Part shown: in pieces, positions 1-6,531 of the stretch | How positions within the stretch are numbered: the first letter of the stretch is position 1 | How the letters are laid out: each line of letters opens with the position of its first letter | Assembly: GCA_900557645.1 (NCBI GenBank) | Contig: USSZ01000030.1 | Location: forward strand, 1-12,094 | Length of the DNA stretch: 12,094 nucleotides | Source: an uncultured Eubacteriales bacterium | GTDB lineage: Bacteria; Bacillota; Clostridia; Christensenellales; UBA1242 | Reading direction: 5' to 3' | Translations under genes and position numbers: made by a program | The notes under the pieces: model-generated | What the model saw: only the letters and a program-made list of their open reading frames with translations | What the model was told of the DNA's origin: nothing | The model's database searches: none

Positions 1-55
1 GGGAAAACTCTGGCTCCCCAGGTAGGATTCGAACCTACGGCCTATCGGTTAACAG
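1..55 (-). repeat. Left copy of 55-bp terminal repeat / att core (tRNA-Asn 3' half)
   Basis: Identical to 12040-12094. Read on the minus strand, 55-11 is the 3' part of a tRNA-Asn: anticodon loop CTGTTAA (anticodon GTT), 3' anticodon stem CCGAT, T-arm GTAGG-TTCGAAT-CCTAC, acceptor strand CTGGGGA, discriminator G and an encoded CCA. The sequence beyond 55 (GGCGA...) cannot pair as the 5' anticodon stem, so this is not an intact tRNA gene. Tyrosine recombinases commonly use tRNA 3' halves as att cores, and the integrase gene lies next to it. It is either an att junction of an integrated element or part of attP in a circular form. Confidence 0.9.
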
Positions 56-71
56 GGCGAAAAATTAATAA

Positions 72-124
72 AAACACTATATATAGTAAAGATTTTATTA
101 TTATAAACACTGTATATAGTGTTT
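72..124. repeat. Two palindromic repeats beside the att core
   Basis: AAACACTATATATAGT at 72-87 and AAACACTGTATATAGT at 105-120 differ at one base and start 33 bp apart, about three helical turns. The inner ACTATATATAGT of copy 1 is a perfect palindrome. Copy 2 extends through GTTT at 121-124 into a 20-nt near-palindrome. Their place between the att core and the putative integrase arm sites suits binding sites for integrase, excisionase or an accessory protein. A weak terminator for the leftward integrase transcript is a possible alternative, but no clear U-run follows either palindrome on that strand. Confidence 0.55.
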
Positions 125-147
125 TATTTTATCAATTTTTTAGTTTT

Positions 148-1203
148 TTATGTGTTTTGAGTGTCAATTTGAGTGTCAATTTTTTGTTCTAAATATTGAA
201 TTTGTTGCTTTTCATAATCACTTAATACTTTTATGTAATATTTATTTGTTGTTGTAACATTGGTATGACCTAGCCATTTTGCAATAACATTTTGTTGAAC
301 TCCATTTTCTGCACACATTGTAGCAAAGGTTGTTCTTAAGTCTTTTACATTAAAGTGAAAACCACATAATTTTCTTAATTCATAAATTCTTCTTTTTCTT
401 GTTGTTTCGCTTATTTTAAAAAGTTGACCTTTTACATTTTTTAATTTTTCTAAAACTTCATTTAATTGTTTAAATCGTGGTATGTATCGGTCAGATTTTT
501 CTGTTTTAGTTCCTGGAACATGAATAAAGTCTTTTTCAATGTCTGTGTCTTTTATTAAAAATATTTCTGCTGGTCTTACTCCTGAGAATAAATAGAATCT
601 AAACATTTCTCCATTTTCAATTAAATATGATTTTTCTATCAAGATTTTTCTTTGTTGAATTGATAAAGAGTTTCCTTCTTTTCTTATGCTATGATATGGT
701 TTAATTTCATCAGCAATATCATATTTAATTAATTTTTCTTTATAGATAGATTTTAAAAAGTCTTTAATATATTGAGTAGTAAATTCTTTCATTCTAGGTT
801 GTTCGATTTTATTGATTGCCAAATTAAAATCTAATGAATTTAAATCTTTAATATTTTTATTTTCAAAATATTTTTGAATTTGGTTTTTAAAAACACTTCG
901 TATATTTTTCAAAGTTCTTTCTTTGTATAAAGGCTTTTTATATTTATTATACCAAAGTTCCCAGGCTTCGTATAATTTTATTTGTGGTTTTATGAGTTTT
1001 GTTTTTTCTTTAAATAGTTCTTTTAATTTGTTTAAACATTCTATTTGAGTTTTTGCATAAATACAATATTGTTTTCCGTTTTCTCGTATTCTTGCTTGCC
1101 ATCTTCCGTCTTTTCTTTTTTCAATTTTATGTCCTTTATATTTCATATCTTGATAAATATCTCCTTCTATAATGGTATTTATATCAGAAGAACTATCCAT
1201 CAA
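148..1203 (-). CDS. int: Tyrosine recombinase / phage-type integrase
   Basis: Site-specific recombinase, expected to integrate and excise the element at tRNA-Asn. Residues about 20-60 (GHKIEKRKDGRWQARI and on) resemble the AP2-like arm-binding domain, about 75-165 the SAM-like core-binding domain, and about 180-330 the catalytic domain. The catalytic set is visible: Arg210 (GVRPAEI), Lys233 (GTKTEK), Arg290 in KDLRTTFAT, His313 in WLGHTNV and nucleophile Tyr322 nine residues later. The usual His of HxxR is Lys287. At about 350 aa the length is normal for Tn916/phage integrases. It is transcribed towards the nearest att core. The start is uncertain: TTG at 1203 and ATG at 1200 sit too close behind AAAAGGA, and the frame stays open upstream to about 1281 (see 1204-1312). 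The last codons overlap the left arm-type repeats. Confidence 0.95.
   Translation of the reverse strand: MMDSSSDINTIIEGDIYQDMKYKGHKIEKRKDGRWQARIRENGKQYCIYAKTQIECLNKLKELFKEKTKLIKPQIKLYEAWELWYNKYKKPLYKERTLKNIRSVFKNQIQKYFENKNIKDLNSLDFNLAINKIEQPRMKEFTTQYIKDFLKSIYKEKLIKYDIADEIKPYHSIRKEGNSLSIQQRKILIEKSYLIENGEMFRFYLFSGVRPAEIFLIKDTDIEKDFIHVPGTKTEKSDRYIPRFKQLNEVLEKLKNVKGQLFKISETTRKRRIYELRKLCGFHFNVKDLRTTFATMCAENGVQQNVIAKWLGHTNVTTTNKYYIKVLSDYEKQQIQYLEQKIDTQIDTQNT
159..180 (+). repeat. Left pair of putative integrase arm-type sites
   Basis: GAGTGTCAA occurs twice here, at 159 and 171 (12 bp start to start), inside the 3' end of the integrase gene where it encodes the C-terminal IDTQIDTQ. The same nonamer, again as a pair 12 bp apart and in the same orientation, occurs at 11961 and 11973 near the other end. 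I noticed no further copies. Paired direct repeats flanking an att core are typical of arm sites bound by the N-terminal domain of phage-type tyrosine integrases. Confidence 0.6.
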
Positions 1204-1312
1204 TCCTTTTAGAAATTCAGTTATTGCAATGTTACAGTTTGTTGCTTGTTCAAGTAGTTTACTTTGTTGTTCTGCTATATTTTAAAAAATTTTGTATTAT
1301 TTGTTTTTTCAT
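1204..1312 (-). other. Probable frameshifted N-terminal extension of integrase
   Basis: An ATG at 1312-1310 has an excellent ribosome binding site (AAGGAG, 5-nt spacer) but reads only 17 codons (MKKQIIQNFLKYSRTTK) before TAA at 1261-1259. The integrase frame, +1 relative to it, is open from about 1281 into int and reads IAEQQSKLLEQ, then ATNCNIAITEFLKGL, with no start codon of its own before TTG1203. Removing one A from the AAAA run at 1280-1283 would join the two into one continuous protein with a helical N-terminus. The options are a real inactivating or start-shifting frameshift, a sequencing indel, a recoding event, or an unrelated leader peptide. The reconstructed reading is an inference. 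Confidence 0.5.
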
Positions 1313-1372
1313 AATTTCTCCTTATTAAAAAAAATATTGTTTTAAAGAAAAATTATGTATTTTAGTGCCAGG

Positions 1373-1687
1373 TTAATTTTGCCCAGCAAGTAACCCGGCA
1401 CAGTATGAAATTGCTCGTAATGAATTAACATCATTAAGTTGCAAAATAATGTTTATTGCTTGTTTTTGATTGTTTGTTGCAGTGCTTGGTAGGTCGTAAG
1501 GCCTTGGTCTGTTACAAAGATTATCAAGACTTATATCGAAAAAATCGGCAATTTTAATTAACAATTCTATTGTGGGTTGCGTTTTTTCGTTTTCATAATT
1601 TGAATATGTTGTTTGTTTAATGTTTAATATTTGAGCCATTTTTTGTTGAGATATTCCTTTTTGTTCTCTTAATATTTTTAATTTCAT
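1373..1687 (-). CDS. XRE/Cro-CI family transcriptional repressor
   Basis: A 104-aa DNA-binding regulator. Residues 1-60 form a classic XRE helix-turn-helix domain: LREQKGISQQKMAQILNIK, with recognition-helix region QTTYSNYENEKTQP, then LLIKIADFFDISLDNL. The C-terminal ~40 residues are short and helical, with no visible LexA/CI-type peptidase domain, so derepression by RecA-driven autocleavage is not supported. The start has a near-perfect ribosome binding site (AGGAGG at 1698-1693). It lies between int and the rightward genes and faces away from them, the position of a phage maintenance repressor. The duplicated 18-bp sequence at 1787-1835 over the rightward promoter is its likely operator. 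The domain family is certain; the role is inferred from position. Confidence 0.93.
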   Translation of the reverse strand: MKLKILREQKGISQQKMAQILNIKQTTYSNYENEKTQPTIELLIKIADFFDISLDNLCNRPRPYDLPSTATNNQKQAINIILQLNDVNSLRAISYCAGLLAGQN

Positions 1688-1703
1688 AATATCCTCCTGT
1701 AAT

Positions 1704-1732
1704 ATTATAAAGAAAATTAATAAAAATGTTTA
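1704..1732 (-). promoter_or_regulatory. Leftward promoter for repressor (and perhaps int)
   Basis: On the minus strand TATAAT (1709-1704) is a perfect -10. It is preceded at 17-bp spacing by TAAACA (1732-1727), a 4-of-6 match to TTGACA. The AGGAGG ribosome binding site and ATG of the repressor follow within about 20 nt. Confidence 0.6.
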
Positions 1733-1779
1733 TTTTTTTTATTTTTTTTAATAAATATTAAAAAACTTGCTAAAAACAC

Positions 1780-1808
1780 TTGCTTTTTATTAAATAATTT
1801 GGTAGAAT
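1780..1808 (+). promoter_or_regulatory. Rightward sigma-A-type promoter
   Basis: TTGCTT (1780-1785) and TAGAAT (1803-1808) are separated by exactly 17 bp, a good vegetative promoter. It lies 40 bp before the first rightward gene and is overlapped by the first copy of the duplicated 18-bp putative operator. Confidence 0.65.
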
Positions 1809-1835
1809 ATTTAAAACTTATTAAATAATTTGGTA
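1787..1835 (+). repeat. Duplicated 18-bp putative operator
   Basis: TTATTAAATAATTTGGTA occurs at 1787-1804 and again, identically, at 1818-1835, 31 bp start to start (about three helical turns). The first copy fills the -35/-10 spacer and enters the -10 of the rightward promoter. The second lies just downstream of the expected transcription start. The core is nearly palindromic (TTATTAAATAA). This arrangement suits cooperative repression by the divergent XRE protein. It could instead be chance low complexity, but 18 identical bases including GG make that less likely. Confidence 0.55.
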
Positions 1836-1848
1836 AAAGGAGAAAATT

Positions 1849-2319
1849 ATGAATTTGTTAAAGAAATTATATTGTAGTGAATGTGTTGATTCTAAATTAA
1901 TAAGTTGTTGTTATTCAATAGATAAACCAACAATGAGAGATAGTTCTTATAAGTATTTAATTGGTCAAAGTGGTGTTGTTTGTATACCTAAAGCATTTAG
2001 GACTGATAGTGGTTTTAAAAATTTTTTAAAAGTTTATAACCTTTCAATAGTAAAATCTACAGTTGAAATTCTTGGGAGAAAGGGAGAGCGTTTTGTTTGT
2101 TGTTCTTTAAAGGGTAAGTATAAAGTTTTTCTTTTTTGGCATAAATCTGAATTACCTAAAAATGCAAAACCTTTTATAGGATTGTCTAATGGTTCTTATG
2201 TAGATTGTTATTATGCTGATATAGATGGTTGGAGAGTTATTTGCATACCTAACCCTAATGCTGATGAAGTTTATCATCCATATTCAAATTATTTTGAAAT
2301 TTCTAAAAAATGGGGTTGA
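1849..2319 (+). CDS. Hypothetical protein, first gene after the switch promoter
   Basis: 156 aa, not recognised. The start has a strong ribosome binding site (AAAGGAG, about 6-nt spacer) just after the second operator copy. The N-terminal part is Cys-rich (Cys at about 9, 12, 20 and 21; CSEC and SCCYS), with two more Cys in the middle (FVCCSLKGKY). The spacing does not form a clear zinc ribbon. The rest is mixed and soluble, with aromatic-rich strands (GKYKVFLFWHK, SYVDCYYADIDGWRVICIP) and no signal peptide or membrane segment. As the first gene under the putative repressed promoter it is a candidate early function such as a regulator, excision factor or host-interaction protein. That role is positional inference only. 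Confidence 0.8.
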   Translation: MNLLKKLYCSECVDSKLISCCYSIDKPTMRDSSYKYLIGQSGVVCIPKAFRTDSGFKNFLKVYNLSIVKSTVEILGRKGERFVCCSLKGKYKVFLFWHKSELPKNAKPFIGLSNGSYVDCYYADIDGWRVICIPNPNADEVYHPYSNYFEISKKWG

Positions 2320-2321
2320 TT

Positions 2322-2558
2322 ATGGCAATATACAAAGTTGAAAAAAGCAATGTAAAGAAAAAACAATATTTTACATGCTACGAAGAATTATCGACATCAG
2401 TTTTATTTTGGGGAAAGTGTAAGGAACAAAGCAAGAAAGATAAGATAAAAGTTCGGTATATTGTGAAACCAAATAAAAAAGTCGACAATGCAAAAGTTGT
2501 TAATGTAATAGTGGAATATCCAACAGGAGAGGTTTGGTATTACACATTAAAGGAATAA
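2322..2558 (+). CDS. Hypothetical small basic protein
   Basis: 78 aa from ATG 2322, not recognised. An in-frame ATG at 2310 overlaps the upstream gene but has no ribosome binding site. ATG 2322 has a GGGG tract six bases upstream and starts two bases after the preceding TGA, so translational coupling with the previous gene is likely. The protein is Lys-rich and soluble (KKDKIKVRYIVKPNKK) and ends in a beta-rich stretch (VIVEYPTGEVWYYTLKE). No membrane segment or known motif is visible. It closes a two-gene early unit and meets a leftward gene tail-to-tail. Confidence 0.7.
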   Translation: MAIYKVEKSNVKKKQYFTCYEELSTSVLFWGKCKEQSKKDKIKVRYIVKPNKKVDNAKVVNVIVEYPTGEVWYYTLKE

Positions 2559-2584
2559 AAAAAATCATCTATGAAAGATGATTT
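2557..2584 (-). terminator. Rho-independent terminator of the leftward 62-aa gene
   Basis: AAATCATCT (2562-2570) pairs perfectly with AGATGATTT (2576-2584) around a 5-nt loop. Read leftward, the hairpin is followed by eight T (2564-2557), so it terminates the minus-strand gene. In the plus direction only three T follow, so rightward termination should be weaker. Confidence 0.75.
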
Positions 2585-2771
2585 AAACTTTGATTTTTTC
2601 AATAAGTTTCATTTTTTTAGAAAAATCTTTATAAAGTTGTTTTTGTTGTTTTAAGAAAATTTTTGAAGGTAATTTATCTTTTTGTTTATCTAGTTTAGCG
2701 AATTCTTCTTCGTATTTGATAATTAAATTTTTCTTAAGTTCAAGTTTATCAAAAATAGATTTAACTTCCAT
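2583..2771 (-). CDS. Small helical hypothetical protein on the opposite strand
   Basis: 62 aa, not recognised, but supported as real. It has a strong ribosome binding site (AAAGGAG, 7-nt spacer before ATG 2771) and a dedicated terminator overlapping its stop. The product is Lys/Glu-rich and predicted almost wholly alpha-helical or coiled (LELKKNLIIKYEEEFAKLDKQ, then KIFLKQQKQLYKDFSKK), with no membrane segment or helix-turn-helix I can name. It is the only leftward gene inside the rightward block. It sits between the early unit and the surface-protein run, where small accessory or control genes are often found. Confidence 0.7.
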   Translation of the reverse strand: MEVKSIFDKLELKKNLIIKYEEEFAKLDKQKDKLPSKIFLKQQKQLYKDFSKKMKLIEKIKV

Positions 2772-2796
2772 GAGATAACTCCTTTAAAAATATTAA

Positions 2797-2831
2797 ATGA
2801 TAAAAGCGACCGACCACTAAAGATTTATCAT
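2797..2831. promoter_or_regulatory. Inverted repeat in the divergent intergenic region
   Basis: ATGATAAA (2797-2804) and TTTATCAT (2824-2831) are a perfect 8-bp inverted repeat around a 19-nt spacer that is unusually GC-rich for this window (GCGACCGACCAC). It lies between the divergent genes at 2771 and 2881 and could be a shared operator or a transcript hairpin. I cannot assign a clear promoter here. Confidence 0.4.
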
Positions 2832-2880
2832 TAAACAAATTATATCAAAAAAATATTTTAAATAAAAGGAAAATAAAGAA

Positions 2881-3105
2881 ATGGAAGAAAAAGCATTTAT
2901 GATTGTTTCAAATAACATGATTTATGAGTGTAATGGTATTGAAGAGTTAAAGCCAAAGATTAAAGCACTAAATACATTTAAAATTGCCTATCGAGTCTAT
3001 TATCGTTGTGAAAACGAATGGACTGAAATGTTAATATCAGCAAACGAGTTTATTCAGATTTTTAACAAAGGTATAGTCGATGGGTTAAAAGGAGAAAAGG
3101 TATGA
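2881..3105 (+). CDS. Hypothetical protein, start of the surface/virion-type operon
   Basis: 74 aa, not recognised. AAAGGA lies ten bases before the ATG. It is a soluble alpha/beta-type sequence (MEEKAFMIVSNNMIYEC, YRVYYRCENEWTEML) with no signal peptide or membrane segment. Its stop overlaps the next start as ATGA (3102-3105), so the two genes are translationally coupled and probably cooperate. In filamentous phages a small cytoplasmic ssDNA-binding protein often precedes the coat gene. This protein has a suitable size and position, but no diagnostic motif supports that role. Confidence 0.75.
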   Translation: MEEKAFMIVSNNMIYECNGIEELKPKIKALNTFKIAYRVYYRCENEWTEMLISANEFIQIFNKGIVDGLKGEKV

Positions 3106-3353
3106 GTTACAAAACAAAAACAAGCTTAAAAGCAATAGTTGGTTTTATATTGCTTTGTGGAGTTGCTTTTATTGCAACTTGGATGGGCTTATCTATTGCT
3201 CATAAAACTAACCCAATAGATGAGATAAAGTCTTGGGGACAAGAGAATGAGCAAATAGAAGAAGATAAAGAACCTACAGAAGAAGATTCAGAATCAGAAT
3301 TGCAAAATGTTGAAGATATTGAAGATTATTCAGACTTAACAATAGTTGCTTAA
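3102..3353 (+). CDS. Small single-span membrane protein (coat-protein candidate)
   Basis: 83 aa. A short basic N-terminus (MSYKTKTSLK) is followed by one membrane segment at about 11-33 (AIVGFILLCGVAFIATWMGLS) and a strongly acidic 45-residue tail full of Glu and Asp. By the positive-inside rule the tail should lie outside. There is no obvious signal-peptidase site. Size and single span recall inovirus major coat proteins, but those usually run acidic N-terminus, span, basic C-terminus, the reverse of this one, so the assignment is tentative. It overlaps the upstream gene by four bases (ATGA), with GGAG eight bases before its ATG, and lies 26 bp before the exported 465-aa gene. An alternative is an uncleaved membrane anchor or accessory protein. 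Confidence 0.78.
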   Translation: MSYKTKTSLKAIVGFILLCGVAFIATWMGLSIAHKTNPIDEIKSWGQENEQIEEDKEPTEEDSESELQNVEDIEDYSDLTIVA

Positions 3354-3379
3354 AGGATAAAAGGTAAAAGGAGAATATT

Positions 3380-4777
3380 ATGAAAATAAAACATAAGATA
3401 AAAAACATGAATTTATTATTATACATATTCATAATTTTCTTTTGCCTTTTTTCTTTTTTATCAGTTATTCCAACTTTTGTTTATGCAGAAGATAAAGAAT
3501 ATTCAAATGTATTAGACGATTTGACTAAAGATGAAAATTTTAATATTGAAGATTATCCAACAAAAGATAAAGATTATAGTCTTCAAGTAATTCATATTGC
3601 AGAGAGTGTTGATTGGGAATTATTTGTTTATGTTTATCAACCTTCTGCTGATTTATATAATATTAAAGCAAGTTCAATAACAATGTCAACAGTTGTTAAT
3701 GGGTTAAATTTTATTACATATTCTTTAAGATATATTAATAGTAATGGAACTTTGTTTAAATATGTTGTTGAAGGGTTTGAAGTATCTAGAGATTTTGAGC
3801 GTGTTTATGATGTAACATCAATTTATAGACCTTTTGATAAAGAAATTGATGAAGAAATTGAAGGACAAATTATAAATGAAGTAAATTATAATGTTTCTAA
3901 AATTTGGACATATACAATAAATGATGAAGGTATAGTTCTTGATATTCAAGATACAGATACTATTAGAGTTACTGATAAATATGTCGGATTTATTCGTTAT
4001 CAAGATGGTAACTGGTGGAAATTGTGGGGAGAAAGTGCTTGTGATAGACATTTTATTGCATTTTCTACGGATAAAGATATAGACCGATTAATGGAAGCAG
4101 ATGTTTATTATCAATCACAATCAGCCCATTTTAGAGATTATTTATCAATTCTTTATAAGGATAGTTGGACATTTGGAGACCCAGAAGAAGGATATAAATA
4201 TTTAACATATAAAGATACTGGTGGTTATGAAGGCCTAGGTGGAATTGATTGGAGTAGAATTCAAACTATTGATGAATTTGTAGATACTGTTAATGTATCT
4301 TGGGTTTATACTTGTGGTATTTTAGATTTTGAAGTAGAAACAAAAATATCAGAAGAAGGATGGAATGATGTTAAAGATAAACAATGGGTTCTTAGTTTTT
4401 TGGAAACATCTTATGAAGTTAAGAAATCAGTCCACGAAGAGAATTATTATTCGACTCGTGTTAGTAATGTTTCTATTCTTCGACTTAAGTTTGAAACAGA
4501 TGGGGTTATATATGATTTAGGTGTTATTGATAATAAACAATCAGGAGATGGAATTCCAGATAGTGATAATTCAATAAATGCTTCTCTTGCTGATTGGGTT
4601 GAAGCAATAATTGCTATTGTTACTTTAATGCTTTTATTGATGTTAATTGTCTTTTTGTGGCCTTTTATTTCTCCTGTTTTAAGTGTAATTATTAAATTTT
4701 TATTAAATTGTTTGAAATATATATTTAAAGGAATATGGTGGGTTATAACTGCACCATTTAGTATATTTGATGATTAA
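3380..4777 (+). CDS. Exported protein with C-terminal membrane anchor (minor virion/adsorption candidate)
   Basis: 465 aa. It has a Sec signal peptide (basic KIKHKIK, hydrophobic core about 11-30, likely cleavage after VYA at 36). An extracellular domain of about 370 residues follows, rich in Tyr, Asp and beta-prone stretches. From about 408 to 460 there is a strongly hydrophobic C-terminus (EAIIAIVTLMLLLMLIVFLW, then FISPVLSVIIKFLL and KGIWWVITAPF), enough for one span plus a second span or re-entrant helix. Signal peptide, large ectodomain and C-terminal anchor is the layout of filamentous-phage adsorption proteins (pIII class), but also of many Gram-positive surface proteins. I recognise no domain. 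Ribosome binding site AAAAGGAG is good. It lies in the same operon as the flanking membrane proteins, 16 bp before the fibre gene. Confidence 0.88.
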   Translation: MKIKHKIKNMNLLLYIFIIFFCLFSFLSVIPTFVYAEDKEYSNVLDDLTKDENFNIEDYPTKDKDYSLQVIHIAESVDWELFVYVYQPSADLYNIKASSITMSTVVNGLNFITYSLRYINSNGTLFKYVVEGFEVSRDFERVYDVTSIYRPFDKEIDEEIEGQIINEVNYNVSKIWTYTINDEGIVLDIQDTDTIRVTDKYVGFIRYQDGNWWKLWGESACDRHFIAFSTDKDIDRLMEADVYYQSQSAHFRDYLSILYKDSWTFGDPEEGYKYLTYKDTGGYEGLGGIDWSRIQTIDEFVDTVNVSWVYTCGILDFEVETKISEEGWNDVKDKQWVLSFLETSYEVKKSVHEENYYSTRVSNVSILRLKFETDGVIYDLGVIDNKQSGDGIPDSDNSINASLADWVEAIIAIVTLMLLLMLIVFLWPFISPVLSVIIKFLLNCLKYIFKGIWWVITAPFSIFDD

Positions 4778-4793
4778 AAAAGGAGAAAGGTAA

Positions 4794-6524
4794 ATGAAAA
4801 AAGTAATAGGTTATATAGTCATTTTAATATTATTTGCTGGTTCTATATGTGGTATTACATTTGGTATAATGTGGAATGATGTAAATAATAAATATCAAAA
4901 TTCAACTGATTCAGAATATATACAACAATTAGAGCAAACTATAGAAAATTTAACAAATTATCAAGAAGAATTGTTGCTTCAGATTGATAATTTAACTAAA
5001 GAAAATCAAGAATATATTTCAAGAAATGAAGATTTGAATAATACAGTTACTACATTGACCGGACAAGTTGATAATCTGACAAAACAAGTAGAAGAATATA
5101 CTGTAACTATTGAAGAAAATAATACAACTATTTCTTCACTTGAAGAAGAAATTGATGAATTAAAAAATGATATTTCAGAAAATCAAACTTTAATAAATGA
5201 GTTGAATGAGCAAATAGAGTCATTAAAATCTCAAAATGCAGCTTTGCAAGAAACTATTGATAATCATTTAGTTACTATATCTACATTAAATGGCACTATA
5301 GATACATTAAATGAAACTATAGAAAATTTAAAAGATGATAAAAATTCTTTGCAACAGTCAATTAATGAACTTACTTCTCAAGTTTCTTCTTTAGAACAAG
5401 AAATTGAAAATTATGAAAGTATAATTGAAACTTTACAAAGAGAAAACTACGCAACAGTTATATTTAAAATAGAAAATGAAGTTGTTTCTACTCAATCAAT
5501 TAAGAAAGGCACTCACCCTACTGAAATCGAAGATGAACGATTAAATGATGAGTCTTTCAAAGGTTGGGTTATAGAAAATACAAGTGATATTGTTGACCCT
5601 TATACTTGCAATATAGAGCAAAATATTACATTTGTAGCACATTTTGAAAAAACTTCATATCAAGTTACATTTAAAGTTAATAATGCAATAGTTGATACAC
5701 AAACAGTAAATGTTGGACAATATGCAACAGATTATGTTGTTTCAGAAACAGAAGATTATGTATTTGATTATTGGACTGTAAACGGAGTTAAAGTTGATAA
5801 TGTTTCTACATATCAAATTAATGCTGATACTGAATTTGTTGCTGTTCTTAAGTATTATAAAACAGTAACTTATAAAGTTGCAGGTCAAGAAGATTATGTA
5901 GTAAAAGTTCTTGAAGGTAACAAAATTGAAGAAAAATATGTTCCAACTTTTACTAATAATACATATTTTGCAGGTTGGGAATATAACAATCAATTAATAG
6001 ATGAATCTAACTTTTTAGTTGTTGATAATGTTATTTTAGTTGCAAAATTAAATTACATAAATTCATCATATCATTTTGTTTCTTTAGTTGATTATAACAC
6101 ACCAGATTTAGATACTAAAACTTGGGCTCATCGAGTTACTATTGATTTTGAAATAAAAGATAATGAATTAGTTTCATTTGATTTATATGTTGAAATGAAA
6201 GGTTCTGCTGATATATGGCTTGAAGTATTAAATTATAGTATAAATTGGTTAGATTTTGTTGAATTTGACAAGAAAACACAAGAAATTAAAGTTAATGTTT
6301 CATTTGAAGTTGATACTTCTTTGTCATCTGAAGCAATAGAAACTTTAAAATCTTATGGTTTTAATAACTTGATTAATCTTGATTTAAAATACAACTCAGA
6401 TAATATTTGGGAAATGTTTGATTATATGGAATGCTGGGGAACTACATCAAAAATGTTACTAGGTCAAACTCAAAATATTGAGTTTGTAGTTGGAGAAAGT
6501 CAAACAACTATTAAGGAAGATTAA
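4794..6524 (+). CDS. Membrane-anchored coiled-coil fibre with InlB-B-like repeats
   Basis: 576 aa. An N-terminal membrane segment (about 5-26, VIGYIVILILFAGSICGITF) acts as an uncleaved signal anchor. Residues about 40-218 are a long heptad-patterned coiled coil rich in Leu, Ile, Glu, Asn and Thr (repeated units such as LTGQVDNLTKQVEEY and LNETIENLKDDKNSLQQ). Three units of about 65 residues follow (about 220-285, 289-353, 356-420), each with a T(F/Y)KV- or IFKI-type strand, a central FKGW/FDYW/FAGW motif and a closing FVA- or ILVA-type strand. These match the Listeria-Bacteroides / InlB B-repeat pattern. The C-terminal ~155 residues are a further beta-rich domain with no recognised homologue. 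A stalk carrying surface repeats and a terminal domain suggests an adhesin or receptor-binding fibre, in operon with the exported 465-aa protein. Confidence 0.88.
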   Translation: MKKVIGYIVILILFAGSICGITFGIMWNDVNNKYQNSTDSEYIQQLEQTIENLTNYQEELLLQIDNLTKENQEYISRNEDLNNTVTTLTGQVDNLTKQVEEYTVTIEENNTTISSLEEEIDELKNDISENQTLINELNEQIESLKSQNAALQETIDNHLVTISTLNGTIDTLNETIENLKDDKNSLQQSINELTSQVSSLEQEIENYESIIETLQRENYATVIFKIENEVVSTQSIKKGTHPTEIEDERLNDESFKGWVIENTSDIVDPYTCNIEQNITFVAHFEKTSYQVTFKVNNAIVDTQTVNVGQYATDYVVSETEDYVFDYWTVNGVKVDNVSTYQINADTEFVAVLKYYKTVTYKVAGQEDYVVKVLEGNKIEEKYVPTFTNNTYFAGWEYNNQLIDESNFLVVDNVILVAKLNYINSSYHFVSLVDYNTPDLDTKTWAHRVTIDFEIKDNELVSFDLYVEMKGSADIWLEVLNYSINWLDFVEFDKKTQEIKVNVSFEVDTSLSSEAIETLKSYGFNNLINLDLKYNSDNIWEMFDYMECWGTTSKMLLGQTQNIEFVVGESQTTIKED

Positions 6525-6531
6525 AACAAAT

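Noticed and set aside
1284..1290. T-TTT-TTA heptamer resembling a -1 frameshift site in the integrase leader
   Set aside because: A -1 slip here runs into TAG within a few codons. The integrase frame needs +1 (or -2), so a classic -1 slippery site does not explain it.
3818..4051. Minus-strand open frame within the 465-aa exported protein gene
   Set aside because: A low-complexity shadow of an AT-rich gene. The plus-strand protein has a signal peptide and membrane anchor and is clearly the real gene.
5742..5993. Minus-strand open frame within the fibre gene
   Set aside because: A shadow lying inside the InlB-B-like repeats; Ile/Asn/Phe-rich composition typical of antisense AT-rich frames.
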